A stretch of DNA of 64,000 nt from Pararhizobium antarcticum (GTDB lineage: Bacteria > Pseudomonadota > Alphaproteobacteria > Rhizobiales > Rhizobiaceae). The notes under the pieces are model-generated. The model was not told the origin of the DNA. It saw only the letters and a list, made by a program, of their open reading frames with translations, and did not search any database. Shown here piece by piece: positions 32,452 to 41,176 of the stretch. The stretch is from the NCBI RefSeq assembly GCF_001885585.1, contig NZ_LSRP01000068.1:44394-108393 (forward strand), given 5' to 3'. Position numbers and translations under genes: made by a program. Numbering within the stretch: the stretch's first letter is position 1; each line of letters begins with the position of its first letter.

Positions 32452-33120
32452 ATGATCATGACCGATGACAGAGAGACGCCGGAAACCAAGCTGACACTAT
32501 CCAAACGCAAATGGGCCGAGCAAGGCAAGTTCCTGACCGGACGTATGACGCGGCCAGACTCCGACCGTCTGCCGCCGGGCCAGCATTTGGTCAAGAACTG
32601 GCCCGTGCTCGATCTTGGCCAGCAGCCGCTGGTGCGCACCGATACCTGGCGGCTGGATGTCGCCGGCGCCATCGAAACCGGCCTGTCCTTGAACTGGCAG
32701 GCTTTCGGGGCCCTGCCGAAGAGCCGCAAACTGTCCGACATGCACTGTGTCACCACCTGGTCGCGCTACGACAACCGCTGGGACGGCGTATCGACCCATG
32801 ACCTGCTCGATGCCGTCATGCCGAAGTCGGACGCTGCCTTCGTGCTGTTGACCAGCTATGACGGCTACACCACCAACCTGCCGCTGTCCGACTTCGCGTC
32901 CGAGGATGCCATCCTTGCAACACACTGGGAGGGTGAGCCGCTGACCCGCGAACATGGTGGCCCGGTGCGGCTCATCGTCCCGCATCTCTATCTGTGGAAG
33001 AGCGCCAAGTGGATCAGCCGCATTGAATTTCTCACCAGTGAACAGGCCGGCTTCTGGGAGCGCAACGGTTATCACATGCGCGGCGATCCATGGACGGAAG
33101 AGCGCTACTCCGATGACTGA
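32452..33120 (+). CDS. Sulfite-oxidase-like molybdopterin oxidoreductase
   Basis: A 222-residue protein with only the Moco domain of the sulfite oxidase family. C99 in SDMHCVTTWSRYDN is the expected molybdenum ligand; GVSTHDLL, TSYDGYTTNLPL and KSAKWISRIEF are typical. No signal peptide, heme domain or dimerisation domain is visible, so it is probably cytosolic. Two in-frame ATGs occur six bases apart (32452 and 32458); the open frame extends upstream to 32389 without a better site. It sits between pcaR and pcaQ. Substrate unknown, and no link to aromatic catabolism is evident. Confidence 0.85.
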   Translation: MIMTDDRETPETKLTLSKRKWAEQGKFLTGRMTRPDSDRLPPGQHLVKNWPVLDLGQQPLVRTDTWRLDVAGAIETGLSLNWQAFGALPKSRKLSDMHCVTTWSRYDNRWDGVSTHDLLDAVMPKSDAAFVLLTSYDGYTTNLPLSDFASEDAILATHWEGEPLTREHGGPVRLIVPHLYLWKSAKWISRIEFLTSEQAGFWERNGYHMRGDPWTEERYSDD

Positions 33121-33121
33121 A

Positions 33122-33148
33122 CGCCTCTGAAGATCGTTTTCAGAGGCG
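33122..33148. terminator. Hairpin between converging genes
   Basis: CGCCTCTGAA and TTCAGAGGCG form a perfect 10-base-pair stem with a 7-base loop just after the molybdenum-protein stop. It lies between converging genes. A T-run is lacking, so termination may be weak. Confidence 0.6.
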
Positions 33149-33178
33149 CGCTCCACCCGGAACAGTCGTCGACGGCCG

Positions 33179-34111
33179 CTAGACGGCAGTATCGCGCAAT
33201 ATGTCTGTCGCGGCTTCGCGCACCGTCTGGATCAGCAGTGACAGGGGCAGGCTCGGGATCGAATCCGTGCGCATGGTCAGGCCCACCGGCCCCTTCGTTT
33301 CGCTGGTATCGATCGGCAGCGCCCGGATCGTGCCGTCGCGGATGTCGCTCTCCACGACCCCGGCCGAGATGATCCACACCGCATCGCTCGACCGCACGAA
33401 CGCCCGGCCGAAGGCATCCGAGACGGTCTCGATCTGCGTCGGCAGGCTGGCAATGGCATTGGCGATCAGGAAGCGCTCGACGAACGGCCGGATGATGGAT
33501 GCCCGCGTCGGCATCAGGATCGTATAGTTGCCCAGCGTCGAAAAGACCGACAGGCCGCCCTGCAGCAGCGGATGCCCGGCCCTGACGACGAACAACACGC
33601 GTTCGGAATAGAGGTGTTCGAAGGAAAAACCGGTCATCTGCTCCGGCGCCGCCAGACGGCCGACGACCAGATCGAGATCGCCGATCCGCAATTGCTCGAG
33701 AAGCACGGCATTCTCGCCGGTAACGATCTTGATGCGGCTGCCGGTTTCCTCCTTGAGGAAGGCGGCGATCGCCTGTGGCATGATCCGGGTCGATACGGTG
33801 GGCAAGGCACCGATGCGCAGCGGAACGGCATCGCCGAGGCGTGCACTCGAGACCGAATCAATGCCCTGGCGCAACGCCGTCAGCGCCGCCCCGGCATGCC
33901 GCAGGAACACCTCGCCATAGCGGGTGATCCGGATGCCCCGGCCATCTCGCTCGAAGACGGAAACCCCCAGCGCCTCCTCCAGTTCGCGAATGGTCTTGGT
34001 CACCGCCGGCTGGCTGACATTCAAAAGCCCGGCCGCCTTCATGACGCTTTTCTGGCGCGCCACCTCGACAAAGGTCTGCAGATGGCGAAACTTCACGCGA
34101 CTGTCGATCAT
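33179..34111 (-). CDS. pcaQ: LysR-family activator of pcaDCHGB (PcaQ)
   Basis: A 310-residue LysR-type regulator. The helix-turn-helix is at about 18-45 (KSVMKAAGLLNVSQPAVTKT), followed by the usual periplasmic-binding-protein-like effector domain. The sequence resembles PcaQ/GbpR-type regulators. It is divergent from pcaD with a consensus PcaQ box between them, which fixes the identity well. In Agrobacterium and Sinorhizobium, PcaQ activates pcaDCHGB with beta-carboxy-muconate-type coinducers. Confidence 0.92.
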   Translation of the reverse strand: MIDSRVKFRHLQTFVEVARQKSVMKAAGLLNVSQPAVTKTIRELEEALGVSVFERDGRGIRITRYGEVFLRHAGAALTALRQGIDSVSSARLGDAVPLRIGALPTVSTRIMPQAIAAFLKEETGSRIKIVTGENAVLLEQLRIGDLDLVVGRLAAPEQMTGFSFEHLYSERVLFVVRAGHPLLQGGLSVFSTLGNYTILMPTRASIIRPFVERFLIANAIASLPTQIETVSDAFGRAFVRSSDAVWIISAGVVESDIRDGTIRALPIDTSETKGPVGLTMRTDSIPSLPLSLLIQTVREAATDILRDTAV

Positions 34112-34119
34112 AGAATTTC

Positions 34120-34135
34120 ATAACCTATAGGTTAA
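34120..34135. promoter_or_regulatory. PcaQ binding box
   Basis: ATAACC-TATA-GGTTAA matches exactly the ATAACC-N4-GGTTAA motif reported for PcaQ targets in Sinorhizobium meliloti and Agrobacterium. Its core is a perfect palindrome. It lies 9 bases from the pcaQ start and 70 bases upstream of the pcaD start, right for activation of pcaDCHGB and autoregulation. Confidence 0.88.
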
Positions 34136-34204
34136 GTAAAAGCCGAAAAATATCATTTTACCAAACCATATGAAAGTTCCAATCTGTCTCAGGAGGAGAT
34201 TACC

Positions 34205-35017
34205 GTGCAGTTTGCCCGTATCCATGACATCGCCCTGCATTACCAGACGATCGGCGGTCCGGCCGGCCGGCCCGTGCTCGTCTTTGCCAATTCGCTGGGC
34301 ACCGACTTCCGGATCTGGCGTGATGTGATCGTCCGGCTCGCCGGCGATTTCCCGATCCTCACCTATGACAAGCGCGGCCATGGCCTGTCCGACATCGGTG
34401 ATGCGCCGGAGACGATCGAGACCCATGTCGGCGATCTCGTGGCACTGCTCGACCATCTCTCGATCAAGGATGCCGTCATCTGCGGCCTGTCCGTTGGCGG
34501 GCTGATCGCCCAGGGACTGTACCAGAGCCGGCCGGACCTCGTGCGCGCCCTCATCCTCTGCGACACCGCCCACAAGATCGGCACGCCGGAGATCTGGAAC
34601 AGCCGCATCGCCGCCATCGAGGCCGACGGCATCGACAGCATCGCCGATGCCGTGATGGAGCGGTGGTTCACGCCGGCGTTTCGCTCCGAACAGGCCCTGG
34701 CGCTCGCCGGCTACCAGAATATGCTGGTCCGCCAGCCGGTCGCCGGTTACACCGGCCTGTGCGCCGCCATCCGCGATGCCGACTATACCGAGGCCGCAAA
34801 AAGCATCGCCGTACCGACGCTCTGCGTCGTTGGTGACCAGGATGGCTCGACATCGCCGGAGCTGGTGCTGTCGATGGCCAAGCTCATTCCGGGCGCACGC
34901 TATGAAATTATCAAGGATGCCGGCCATATTCCCTGCGTCGAGCAGCCGGAAATGCTGACTGAGATCCTGCGCGCCTTCATCGACACCCTACCCGCCGGAG
35001 ACAATGAACATGGATGA
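34205..35017 (+). CDS. pcaD: 3-oxoadipate enol-lactonase (PcaD)
   Basis: A 270-residue alpha/beta hydrolase that opens 3-oxoadipate enol-lactone to 3-oxoadipate. The nucleophile S96 is in GLSVGG; the acid is likely in VVGDQDGSTSP and the histidine in DAGHIPCVE. The GTG start at 34205 follows AGGAGGAGATTACC. Its end overlaps pcaC by 14 bases. First gene of pcaDCHGB. Confidence 0.94.
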   Translation: MQFARIHDIALHYQTIGGPAGRPVLVFANSLGTDFRIWRDVIVRLAGDFPILTYDKRGHGLSDIGDAPETIETHVGDLVALLDHLSIKDAVICGLSVGGLIAQGLYQSRPDLVRALILCDTAHKIGTPEIWNSRIAAIEADGIDSIADAVMERWFTPAFRSEQALALAGYQNMLVRQPVAGYTGLCAAIRDADYTEAAKSIAVPTLCVVGDQDGSTSPELVLSMAKLIPGARYEIIKDAGHIPCVEQPEMLTEILRAFIDTLPAGDNEHG

Positions 35018-35414
35018 CGCCATCCCGCCTTCCGATCGCTACCGGCAAGGCCTTGCCACAAGGCGTTCGGTTCTCGGCGACAGCCATGTCGACCGCGCAA
35101 CGGCGGCCGCCACGGAATTCGATCGCCCCTTCCAGGAACTGATCACCGAAGCCGCCTGGGGCCATGTCTGGTCGCGACCGGCCTGGTCGAAACGCGAACG
35201 CTCGATGGTCACGATCGCGCTTCTGGCGGCGCTTGGCCATGACGAGGAGGTCGCCATGCATGTGCGCGCAACGGCCAACACTGGCGCGACGCGCGAAGAT
35301 ATTGGCGAGGCTTTGCTGCACGTGGCGATCTATGCCGGTGTTCCCGCCGCCAATCGCGCGATCCGGATCGCCAAGCAGGTCTTCGACGCACTGGATGCCG
35401 AAAAAGCAGCGTAG
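35004..35414 (+). CDS. pcaC: 4-carboxymuconolactone decarboxylase (PcaC)
   Basis: A 136-residue member of the CMD/AhpD-like family with [20 protein letters not shown] and [20 protein letters not shown]. It decarboxylates 4-carboxymuconolactone to the enol-lactone used by PcaD. The ATG at 35004 follows GGAGACA; a second ATG two codons later is also possible. Overlaps pcaD and precedes pcaH by 16 bases. Confidence 0.94.
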   Translation: MNMDDAIPPSDRYRQGLATRRSVLGDSHVDRATAAATEFDRPFQELITEAAWGHVWSRPAWSKRERSMVTIALLAALGHDEEVAMHVRATANTGATREDIGEALLHVAIYAGVPAANRAIRIAKQVFDALDAEKAA

Positions 35415-35430
35415 GAACGGGGGGCCAAGC

Positions 35431-36180
35431 ATGTCCGATATGTCCAACACCAAGCCGGAGACCGGCGCCTTTTTCCCGCGCGATCGCGCCTGGCATGCGC
35501 CGGCCCTGACGCCGACCTACAAGACCAGCGTGCTGCGCTCGCCGCAAAAGGCGCTGCTCGCCCTCGACAACACGCTTTCGGAGATCACCGGCCCGGTCTT
35601 CGGCCATGGCATGCTGGGCGAACAGGACGACGACCTGATCCTCAACTTTGCGAAACCCGGCGAATCGGCGATCGGCGAGCGCATCATCGTCCACGGTCGT
35701 GTGCTCGACGAGCGCGGCTGCCCGGTGCCCGGCGCGCTTCTTGAATTCTGGCAGGCCAATGCCGGCGGTCGGTACCGGCACAAGAAGGAAAGCTATCTTG
35801 CGCCGCTCGATCCGAATTTCGGCGGCTGCGGCCGCACGATCACCGATGCCGACGGCGCCTACCGCTTCCGCACGATCAAGCCCGGCCCCTACCCTTGGCC
35901 GAACGGCCCCAATGACTGGCGCCCGGCACATATTCATTTCTCGGTTTTCGGCCACGGCTTTGCCCAGCGCCTGATCACCCAGATGTATTTCGAGGGCGAC
36001 CCGCTGATCTGGCGCTGTCCGATCGTTTCGACCATCCCGGACAGGCGCGCGATCGAGCTTCTGATCGCGCCGCTCGACATGGCCAACACCATCCCGATGG
36101 ATGCGCGCGCCTATAAATTCGACATCGTTTTGCGCGGCCGGCGCTCGACCCTGTTTGAAAACCGGCTGGAGGGCAATTGA
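35431..36180 (+). CDS. pcaH: Protocatechuate 3,4-dioxygenase beta subunit (PcaH)
   Basis: A 249-residue iron(III) intradiol dioxygenase subunit that carries the catalytic metal. The four ligands are Y115 (GGRYRH), Y154 (PGPYPW), H167 and H169 (RPAHIHF); their spacing (39, 13, 2) equals that of the Pseudomonas enzyme. The start at 35431 follows a G-rich ribosome site; longer upstream frames overlap pcaC. The stop overlaps the pcaG start by one base (TGATG). Confidence 0.95.
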   Translation: MSDMSNTKPETGAFFPRDRAWHAPALTPTYKTSVLRSPQKALLALDNTLSEITGPVFGHGMLGEQDDDLILNFAKPGESAIGERIIVHGRVLDERGCPVPGALLEFWQANAGGRYRHKKESYLAPLDPNFGGCGRTITDADGAYRFRTIKPGPYPWPNGPNDWRPAHIHFSVFGHGFAQRLITQMYFEGDPLIWRCPIVSTIPDRRAIELLIAPLDMANTIPMDARAYKFDIVLRGRRSTLFENRLEGN

Positions 36181-36794
36181 TGGTTCAGGATCTCGGACGG
36201 CTGAAAGAAACCGCCTCGCAAACCGCCGGCCCCTATGTCCATATCGGCTGCACCCCGAATTTCGCCGGCATTGCAGGCGTCTATGACGCCGATCTGGGTG
36301 TGTCCATGGTCAACGATCAGACGCGTGGACAACGCATCACCGTGCGCGGCCGGGTGATCGACGGTGCCGGTGCGCCGCTCAAGGATGCCATGGTCGAGAT
36401 CTGGCAGGCCGATGCCGCCGGCCTCTACAACAGCCCGTCCGACCGTCGCGGCATCGCCGATCCGAACTTCACCGGCTGGGGCCGCTGTCCGACCAGTGCC
36501 GACACCGGCGAATACGTCTTCGAAACGATCAAGCCCGGACGCGTGCCCTTCAAGGACGGTCGCCTGATGGCGCCGCACATAACCTTCTGGATCGTCGCCC
36601 GCGGCATCAATATCGGCCTGCACACGCGGCTCTATTTTGCCGACGAGGCCGAGGCCAATGCGCAGGATCCGCTGTTGGCCCGCATCGAGCATCGCAACCG
36701 CGTCGAAACGCTGATCGCTTCGCTGGAGGGTTCGGTCTATACCTTCGACATCCATCTCCAGGGCGAGAAGGAAACCGTCTTTCTCGATATCTAG
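36180..36794 (+). CDS. pcaG: Protocatechuate 3,4-dioxygenase alpha subunit (PcaG)
   Basis: A 204-residue partner subunit of PcaH, related in fold (TASQTAGPYVHIG, RVIDGAGAPLKDAMVEIWQA) but without a complete iron-ligand set. The ATG at 36180 shares its A with the pcaH stop. Together the subunits convert protocatechuate to 3-carboxy-cis,cis-muconate. Confidence 0.94.
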   Translation: MVQDLGRLKETASQTAGPYVHIGCTPNFAGIAGVYDADLGVSMVNDQTRGQRITVRGRVIDGAGAPLKDAMVEIWQADAAGLYNSPSDRRGIADPNFTGWGRCPTSADTGEYVFETIKPGRVPFKDGRLMAPHITFWIVARGINIGLHTRLYFADEAEANAQDPLLARIEHRNRVETLIASLEGSVYTFDIHLQGEKETVFLDI

Positions 36795-36800
36795 GCACCC

Positions 36801-37856
36801 ATGACCTATTCCGCCTTCGATCATCCCATCCTGTCCGGCCTTTTCGGCGATCCCGAGATCGCCGCCCTGTTTTCCGTCGACGCGGACATCACCGCCATGC
36901 TCGCCTTCGAGGCGGCGCTGGCCAGAGTCCAGGCTGCCCGGAGCCTCATTCCGGACGAAGCCGCAGCAGAGATCACGCACCTCTGCGCCAGCTTCAGCCC
37001 GGATAAGGCAGCCCTCGGCCGGGCAGTGGCCTCCGATGGCGTCGTCATTCCTGAACTCGTCCGCCAGATACGCCGGTCGCTGGGCGACAACGCTGCCCAT
37101 CTGCATGTCGGCGCCACCAGCCAGGACGTCATCGACACCAGCCTGATGCTGCGACTGAAAGCAGCCTGCGGACTTGTGCTTGCAAGGCTGTCGTCGATCA
37201 TTGACGCCATGGCTGCGCTCGAAAGCCGCGACGGTGCGGCCGCGCTGATGGGCTACACCCGCATGCAGGCGGCGATCCCGATCACGGCTGCCGACCGCAT
37301 CCGGTCCTGGCGTGCCCCGCTCGAACGTCACCGTCTCCGGATGAGCGAAATCCAGGCCACACTGGCGATCCAGTTCGGAGGCGCGGCCGGCACATTGGAA
37401 AAATTCGGCACCGCGGGACCGGCGCTGCGATCGGCGCTCGCGGCAGAACTCGGGCTGGCCGACCAGCCGCAATGGCACAGCCAGCGCGATGGTCTCGTCG
37501 AGATCGCCGGGCTATTCTCGCTGATCACGGGCAGCCTCGGCAAATTCGGGCAGGACATCGCCCTGATGGCCGAGAGCGGCGGCGAGATCACTCTGTCCGG
37601 CGGCGGCGGCTCCTCCGCAATGCCGCACAAGCAAAATCCTGTCGCGGCAGAAGTTCTGGTCTCGCTTGCCCGCTTCAATGCCGTCCAGCTTTCGGGCATG
37701 CACCAGTCGCTGGTCCATGAGCAGGAGCGCTCCGGTGCCGCCTGGACGCTCGAATGGCTGATCCTGCCGCAGATGGCGGGCGCACTGGCGGCGTCGCTGA
37801 AGCTCGCCCTGTCGCTCACCGGACAGATCACCCGGATCGGCAGGACGGCCGCCTGA
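36801..37856 (+). CDS. pcaB: 3-carboxy-cis,cis-muconate cycloisomerase (PcaB)
   Basis: A 351-residue member of the fumarase/aspartase superfamily that makes 4-carboxymuconolactone. The superfamily signature is GGGGSSAMPHKQNPVAAE near residue 265, and HVGATSQDVIDTS is around 108-120. At 351 residues it is shorter than the roughly 450-residue Pseudomonas enzyme but similar to short rhizobial forms. Last gene of pcaDCHGB, six bases after pcaG. Confidence 0.93.
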   Translation: MTYSAFDHPILSGLFGDPEIAALFSVDADITAMLAFEAALARVQAARSLIPDEAAAEITHLCASFSPDKAALGRAVASDGVVIPELVRQIRRSLGDNAAHLHVGATSQDVIDTSLMLRLKAACGLVLARLSSIIDAMAALESRDGAAALMGYTRMQAAIPITAADRIRSWRAPLERHRLRMSEIQATLAIQFGGAAGTLEKFGTAGPALRSALAAELGLADQPQWHSQRDGLVEIAGLFSLITGSLGKFGQDIALMAESGGEITLSGGGGSSAMPHKQNPVAAEVLVSLARFNAVQLSGMHQSLVHEQERSGAAWTLEWLILPQMAGALAASLKLALSLTGQITRIGRTAA

Positions 37857-38003
37857 TTCCTCTCTAAATTCGCAGCAGCAGACAGCGTTCCCTTCAATCC
37901 GTGTCTCCGCACCACTTCTGCTTTCCGCGTCATCAGGACTGGCGACAGGGGCGTTTCGAATGCTATGCCCGATGAGGAAATCTGCATCGCGAGACCTGTC
38001 CGA

Positions 38004-38510
38004 ATGACCGCCCCCTTTGACAATCCCTTCCCCGCCTCCGACACCGCCCGCCACGCCATCTGGGACATGCTCGTCCGGCGCGATATCGATGCCTTTCTCG
38101 CCGCCGACTGGAGCCTCGTTGCCGATGATTTCATCGCAGACGGCTTCATCGGCATCCACGGCAACAAAAGCGGCAATCCGGACGACTGGACGCTCGCCTT
38201 CCCTGACCTTGCAGCCTATCGCGCCGAATGGCTGCGCCAGGCACTGGACTTTGCCGGCCAGACCTTTGGCGAGGATGCCCGCACCGCGATCTTCCGCACG
38301 ACGACGCTGCGCGACATCGCCATAGCAGGGCAAACGGCGCTGGTGCGCAAGAAATTCGACGGCAGCATCCTTCGCCCCGATGGCACGCGCGACATCATGC
38401 AGTGGCAGACGCTCTATTCCTGCCGCCATCATCAAGGCGCCTGGAAGATTTCAGGTTTTACCGGCTACCTGCCTAACCCGATGGGCGAAAAGACACCGGC
38501 CGAAGGTTAG
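38004..38510 (+). CDS. Uncharacterised NTF2/SnoaL-like protein
   Basis: A 168-residue protein if started at ATG 38004 (181 from ATG 37965; neither has a strong ribosome site). The pattern AIWDMLVRRDIDAFLAADWS, VADDFIADGFIGIHG and a C-terminal QTLYSCRHHQGAWKISGFTG suggests an NTF2-like fold. I do not recognise a specific family. It follows pcaB by about 150 bases and is directly followed by the MlrC remnant. Function unknown. Confidence 0.65.
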   Translation: MTAPFDNPFPASDTARHAIWDMLVRRDIDAFLAADWSLVADDFIADGFIGIHGNKSGNPDDWTLAFPDLAAYRAEWLRQALDFAGQTFGEDARTAIFRTTTLRDIAIAGQTALVRKKFDGSILRPDGTRDIMQWQTLYSCRHHQGAWKISGFTGYLPNPMGEKTPAEG

Positions 38511-38512
38511 CC

Positions 38513-38895
38513 ATGCGCCTGTTCACTGCCGTCCTGGCCACGGAAACCAATACATTCTCGCCGATCTGTATCGATCGCCTGGCGTTTGAGGAATCGCTCT
38601 ATGCGCCGCCCGTGCGGCTGGTTCGGGACGCGCAGATGCAGTTTGGAAAGAGCCGCGTGCCCTTTGGCGACGCTGCCCATATCCGGCTTGGCGGCATCGA
38701 CATCATCCTCAATTCGACCCGCGCGCAAGGCTTCGATCCGAGCCTGTTTTCGACACTGGGCATCGACCCGCTATCCCGGAAAATCCTGGTGATCAAATCC
38801 ACCAACCATTTCCACGCCGCATTTTCGAAGATCGCCGCGCGCCCAAAAATATCTGGCCGCGGGTCGCCGATCCGCATGGGCAGGGCGTTTCCTGA
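38513..38895 (+). pseudogene. MlrC / M81-family metallopeptidase pseudogene with large internal deletion
   Basis: The frame begins with the M81 N-terminus (MRLFTAVLATETNTFSPI). After about 45 residues it jumps to the MlrC C-terminal domain (VPFGDAAHIRLGGIDIILNS, then LVIKSTNHFHAAF). Intact members are roughly 490-500 residues, so well over 300 residues, including the metal-binding domain, are missing. After KIAA the frame is lost; another frame reads NIWPRVADPHGQGVS and stops at 38893-38895, which looks like the original C-terminus. At least two lesions are therefore present. The first frame reads on to 38962 as unrelated residues. Not functional. Confidence 0.85.
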
Positions 38896-38921
38896 TTGTC
38901 ATCAGCGCCCGGCAGAGAAAA

Positions 38922-38948
38922 CAAAAAACGGCCGGGAAACCCGACCGT
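38922..38948 (-). terminator. Terminator of the DEAD-box helicase gene
   Basis: Read on the minus strand, ACGGTCGGG-TTT-CCCGGCCGT forms a nine-pair stem with one mismatch, followed by TTTTTTG. It lies about 50 bases after the helicase stop. Confidence 0.8.
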
Positions 38949-38997
38949 CTTGTTTGGTATGAACCATAAGGCACACGGCGATGTGGCGATGTGGCGA

Positions 38998-40911
38998 TCA
39001 GTTCGCCTTGTCGCGGAAGGTCTTGCGCTTCGGCTTGCCGGCGTCAGGACCTGGCTTGTCAAAGGCAGGCTTCTCAAACTTCGGCTTGTCGAAGCTCGGC
39101 TTGTCGAAGGCCGGCTTTCCCGCCTTCTTGGCCCAGGGCTTGGTCTCGGTCTTTTCGCCGCCAAAGCCGCCGGTTGCCGGCTTGGCGTCGAAATTGCGCT
39201 TCGGCTTGCCGTCCGCCTTCCAGTCCGGCTTCGGACCGGCATTGGCACTCTTGCCGGCATAGGGCTTGCGCGCGCCGCCACCAAGATCCGGGGTGCCGTC
39301 GAGCTGGGTTACGGTAATGCCCTTTTCCAGTGCACGCTTCGGGCCGATGGCGGAGACGAAACGCTCGGCCCAGTCCGCAGCGATCTGCACATAGGTCTCG
39401 TCCTGCTGCATCTTGATCGCGCCGATCTCCTGCTTGCTGATCTTGCCCATGCGGCACAGCATCGGAATGAGCCAGCGCGGCTCTGCACTCTGCTTGCGGC
39501 CGGCAGACAAAGAGAACCAGACGCTATCGCCAAACTCCTCGCGCGGCCCACGGGCATCGTCGCGCGGCGGGAAACGATTGTCCGACGGCGTGAAGGCCGG
39601 CGTGTCCATCAGGTCCTCCGGCGCGGAACGGCCGACGCGGTAGAGACGGACGAAGGCCGCGGCCACCTGTTCGGGACCATGGCGCTGCAGCAGTTCGCGC
39701 ACAAAACCCTGTTCTTCCTCGCGCAACGGGTCGGTGAAGGCCGGATCGGCCAGAATCCGCTCGTCGTCGCGGTGCGTGACTTCGTCTGCCGATGGCGGCT
39801 TTGCCCAGGTCGCGGTGATCTTGGCATTCAGGAGCAGCCGCTCGGCCTTGCGGCGGGCGCTGTTCGGCACGATCAGCGCGCTTACGCCCTTCTGGCCGGC
39901 ACGACCGGTACGACCGCTGCGGTGCAGAAGGGTTTCCGGATTGGTCGGCAGGTCGGCATGGATGACGAGTTCGAGCCCCGGCAAATCGATACCGCGGGCC
40001 GCAACGTCGGTTGCGATGCAGACGCGGGCGCGGCCATCGCGCATCGCCTGCAGCGCGTGGGTGCGCTCGTTCTGGCTGAGTTCGCCGGACATGGCAACGA
40101 CAGAGAAACCGCGATTGTTGAAACGCGCCGTCAGGTGGTTGACGGCCGCACGGGTCGAGCAGAACACCAGCGCGTTCTTGGCCTCGTAGAATCGCAGGAC
40201 GTTGATGATCGCATTTTCGCGATCGGCCGGCGCGACGGTCAAAGCGCGGTATTCGATATCGACATGCTGCTTCTGCTCGGCCGAGGTCGAGACACGCACG
40301 GCATTGCGCTGATAGCTCTTGGCCAGCGTCGCAATCGACTTGGGAACCGTGGCCGAAAACATCAGCGTGCGGCGCTCGGTGGGGGCTGCGTCGAGCAGGA
40401 ATTCGAGATCCTCGCGGAAGCCCAGATCGAGCATTTCGTCGGCCTCATCCAGCACCACCGCGCGCAGTTGCGACATGTCGAGCGCATTGCGGCGCACATG
40501 GTCGCACAGCCGTCCCGGCGTGCCCACAACGATATGGGCACCGCGATCCAGCGCGCGCCGCTCGTTGCGCATGTCCATGCCGCCAACGCAGGAAACCACG
40601 ACCGCACCGGTCAGTTCGTAGAGCCATTCCAGCTCACGGGTCACCTGCAGCGCCAGTTCACGGGTCGGGGCAACGCACAGCGCCAGAGGCGCACCGGCGC
40701 CCTTGAAGCGCTCGGCGCCATCCAGCAGCGTCGGCGCGAGCGCCAGGCCGAAGGCCACGGTCTTGCCCGATCCCGTCTGCGCCGACACCAGGGCATCGGC
40801 ACCATCCAGCTCGGGCGCGATCACGGCCTTCTGCACCGGTGTCAGCTCGGTATAACCGCGTTTGGTCAATGCCTGGGCGATCGCCGGAACGATGCCTTCG
40901 AAATCTGTCAT
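38998..40911 (-). CDS. DEAD-box ATP-dependent RNA helicase
   Basis: A 637-residue RNA helicase. The core has the Q motif (ELTPVQKAVI), motif I AQTGSGKT, motif Ia PTRELALQ, motif II DEAD, motif III SAT, and motif VI HRSGRTGRAG. A region at about 450-560 resembles the DbpA RNA-binding domain (IGAIKMQQDETYVQIA), so a role in ribosome assembly or mRNA structure is likely. The last 90 residues are basic and disordered, with repeats of the FDKP/FEKP type. An isolated leftward gene with its own terminator. Confidence 0.93.
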   Translation of the reverse strand: MTDFEGIVPAIAQALTKRGYTELTPVQKAVIAPELDGADALVSAQTGSGKTVAFGLALAPTLLDGAERFKGAGAPLALCVAPTRELALQVTRELEWLYELTGAVVVSCVGGMDMRNERRALDRGAHIVVGTPGRLCDHVRRNALDMSQLRAVVLDEADEMLDLGFREDLEFLLDAAPTERRTLMFSATVPKSIATLAKSYQRNAVRVSTSAEQKQHVDIEYRALTVAPADRENAIINVLRFYEAKNALVFCSTRAAVNHLTARFNNRGFSVVAMSGELSQNERTHALQAMRDGRARVCIATDVAARGIDLPGLELVIHADLPTNPETLLHRSGRTGRAGQKGVSALIVPNSARRKAERLLLNAKITATWAKPPSADEVTHRDDERILADPAFTDPLREEEQGFVRELLQRHGPEQVAAAFVRLYRVGRSAPEDLMDTPAFTPSDNRFPPRDDARGPREEFGDSVWFSLSAGRKQSAEPRWLIPMLCRMGKISKQEIGAIKMQQDETYVQIAADWAERFVSAIGPKRALEKGITVTQLDGTPDLGGGARKPYAGKSANAGPKPDWKADGKPKRNFDAKPATGGFGGEKTETKPWAKKAGKPAFDKPSFDKPKFEKPAFDKPGPDAGKPKRKTFRDKAN

Positions 40912-41117
40912 GTGTTTGTCTCTCGGAATTCTGGTTTCGTGCGCCCGATGCGGGTCAAGGTGGCGCAGTAAACCGCGGCCAACACGTCGCGGGCCAATAC
41001 ATTGAGGCGGTACATACTGCCCATCGGTGCAATTGTACAGGGGTTGCCGGAATGGCGGTTAACAAGCGCAGGATCCGGGCGCTGGAATCGGCGATGGGGG
41101 CGGCATCGCAAACGCAA

Positions 41118-41148
41118 ATCGCCCGGCCTGCAGGTGCGGCCGGGCGAT
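41118..41148. terminator. Hairpin terminator after the TadG-like gene
   Basis: ATCGCCCGGCC and GGCCGGGCGAT form a perfect 11-base-pair stem with a 9-base loop. It lies 29 bases after the stop of the leftward TadG-like gene and is followed on that strand by a T-containing stretch. Confidence 0.7.
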
Positions 41149-41176
41149 GTTCATCCCTTGCGAAACCGAAGCCGGA

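Noticed and set aside
38896..38962. The final part of the longest frame of the MlrC remnant as coding.
   Set aside because: The sequence past 38895 is outside the reconstructed C-terminus and covers the helicase terminator, so it is readthrough of a shifted frame.
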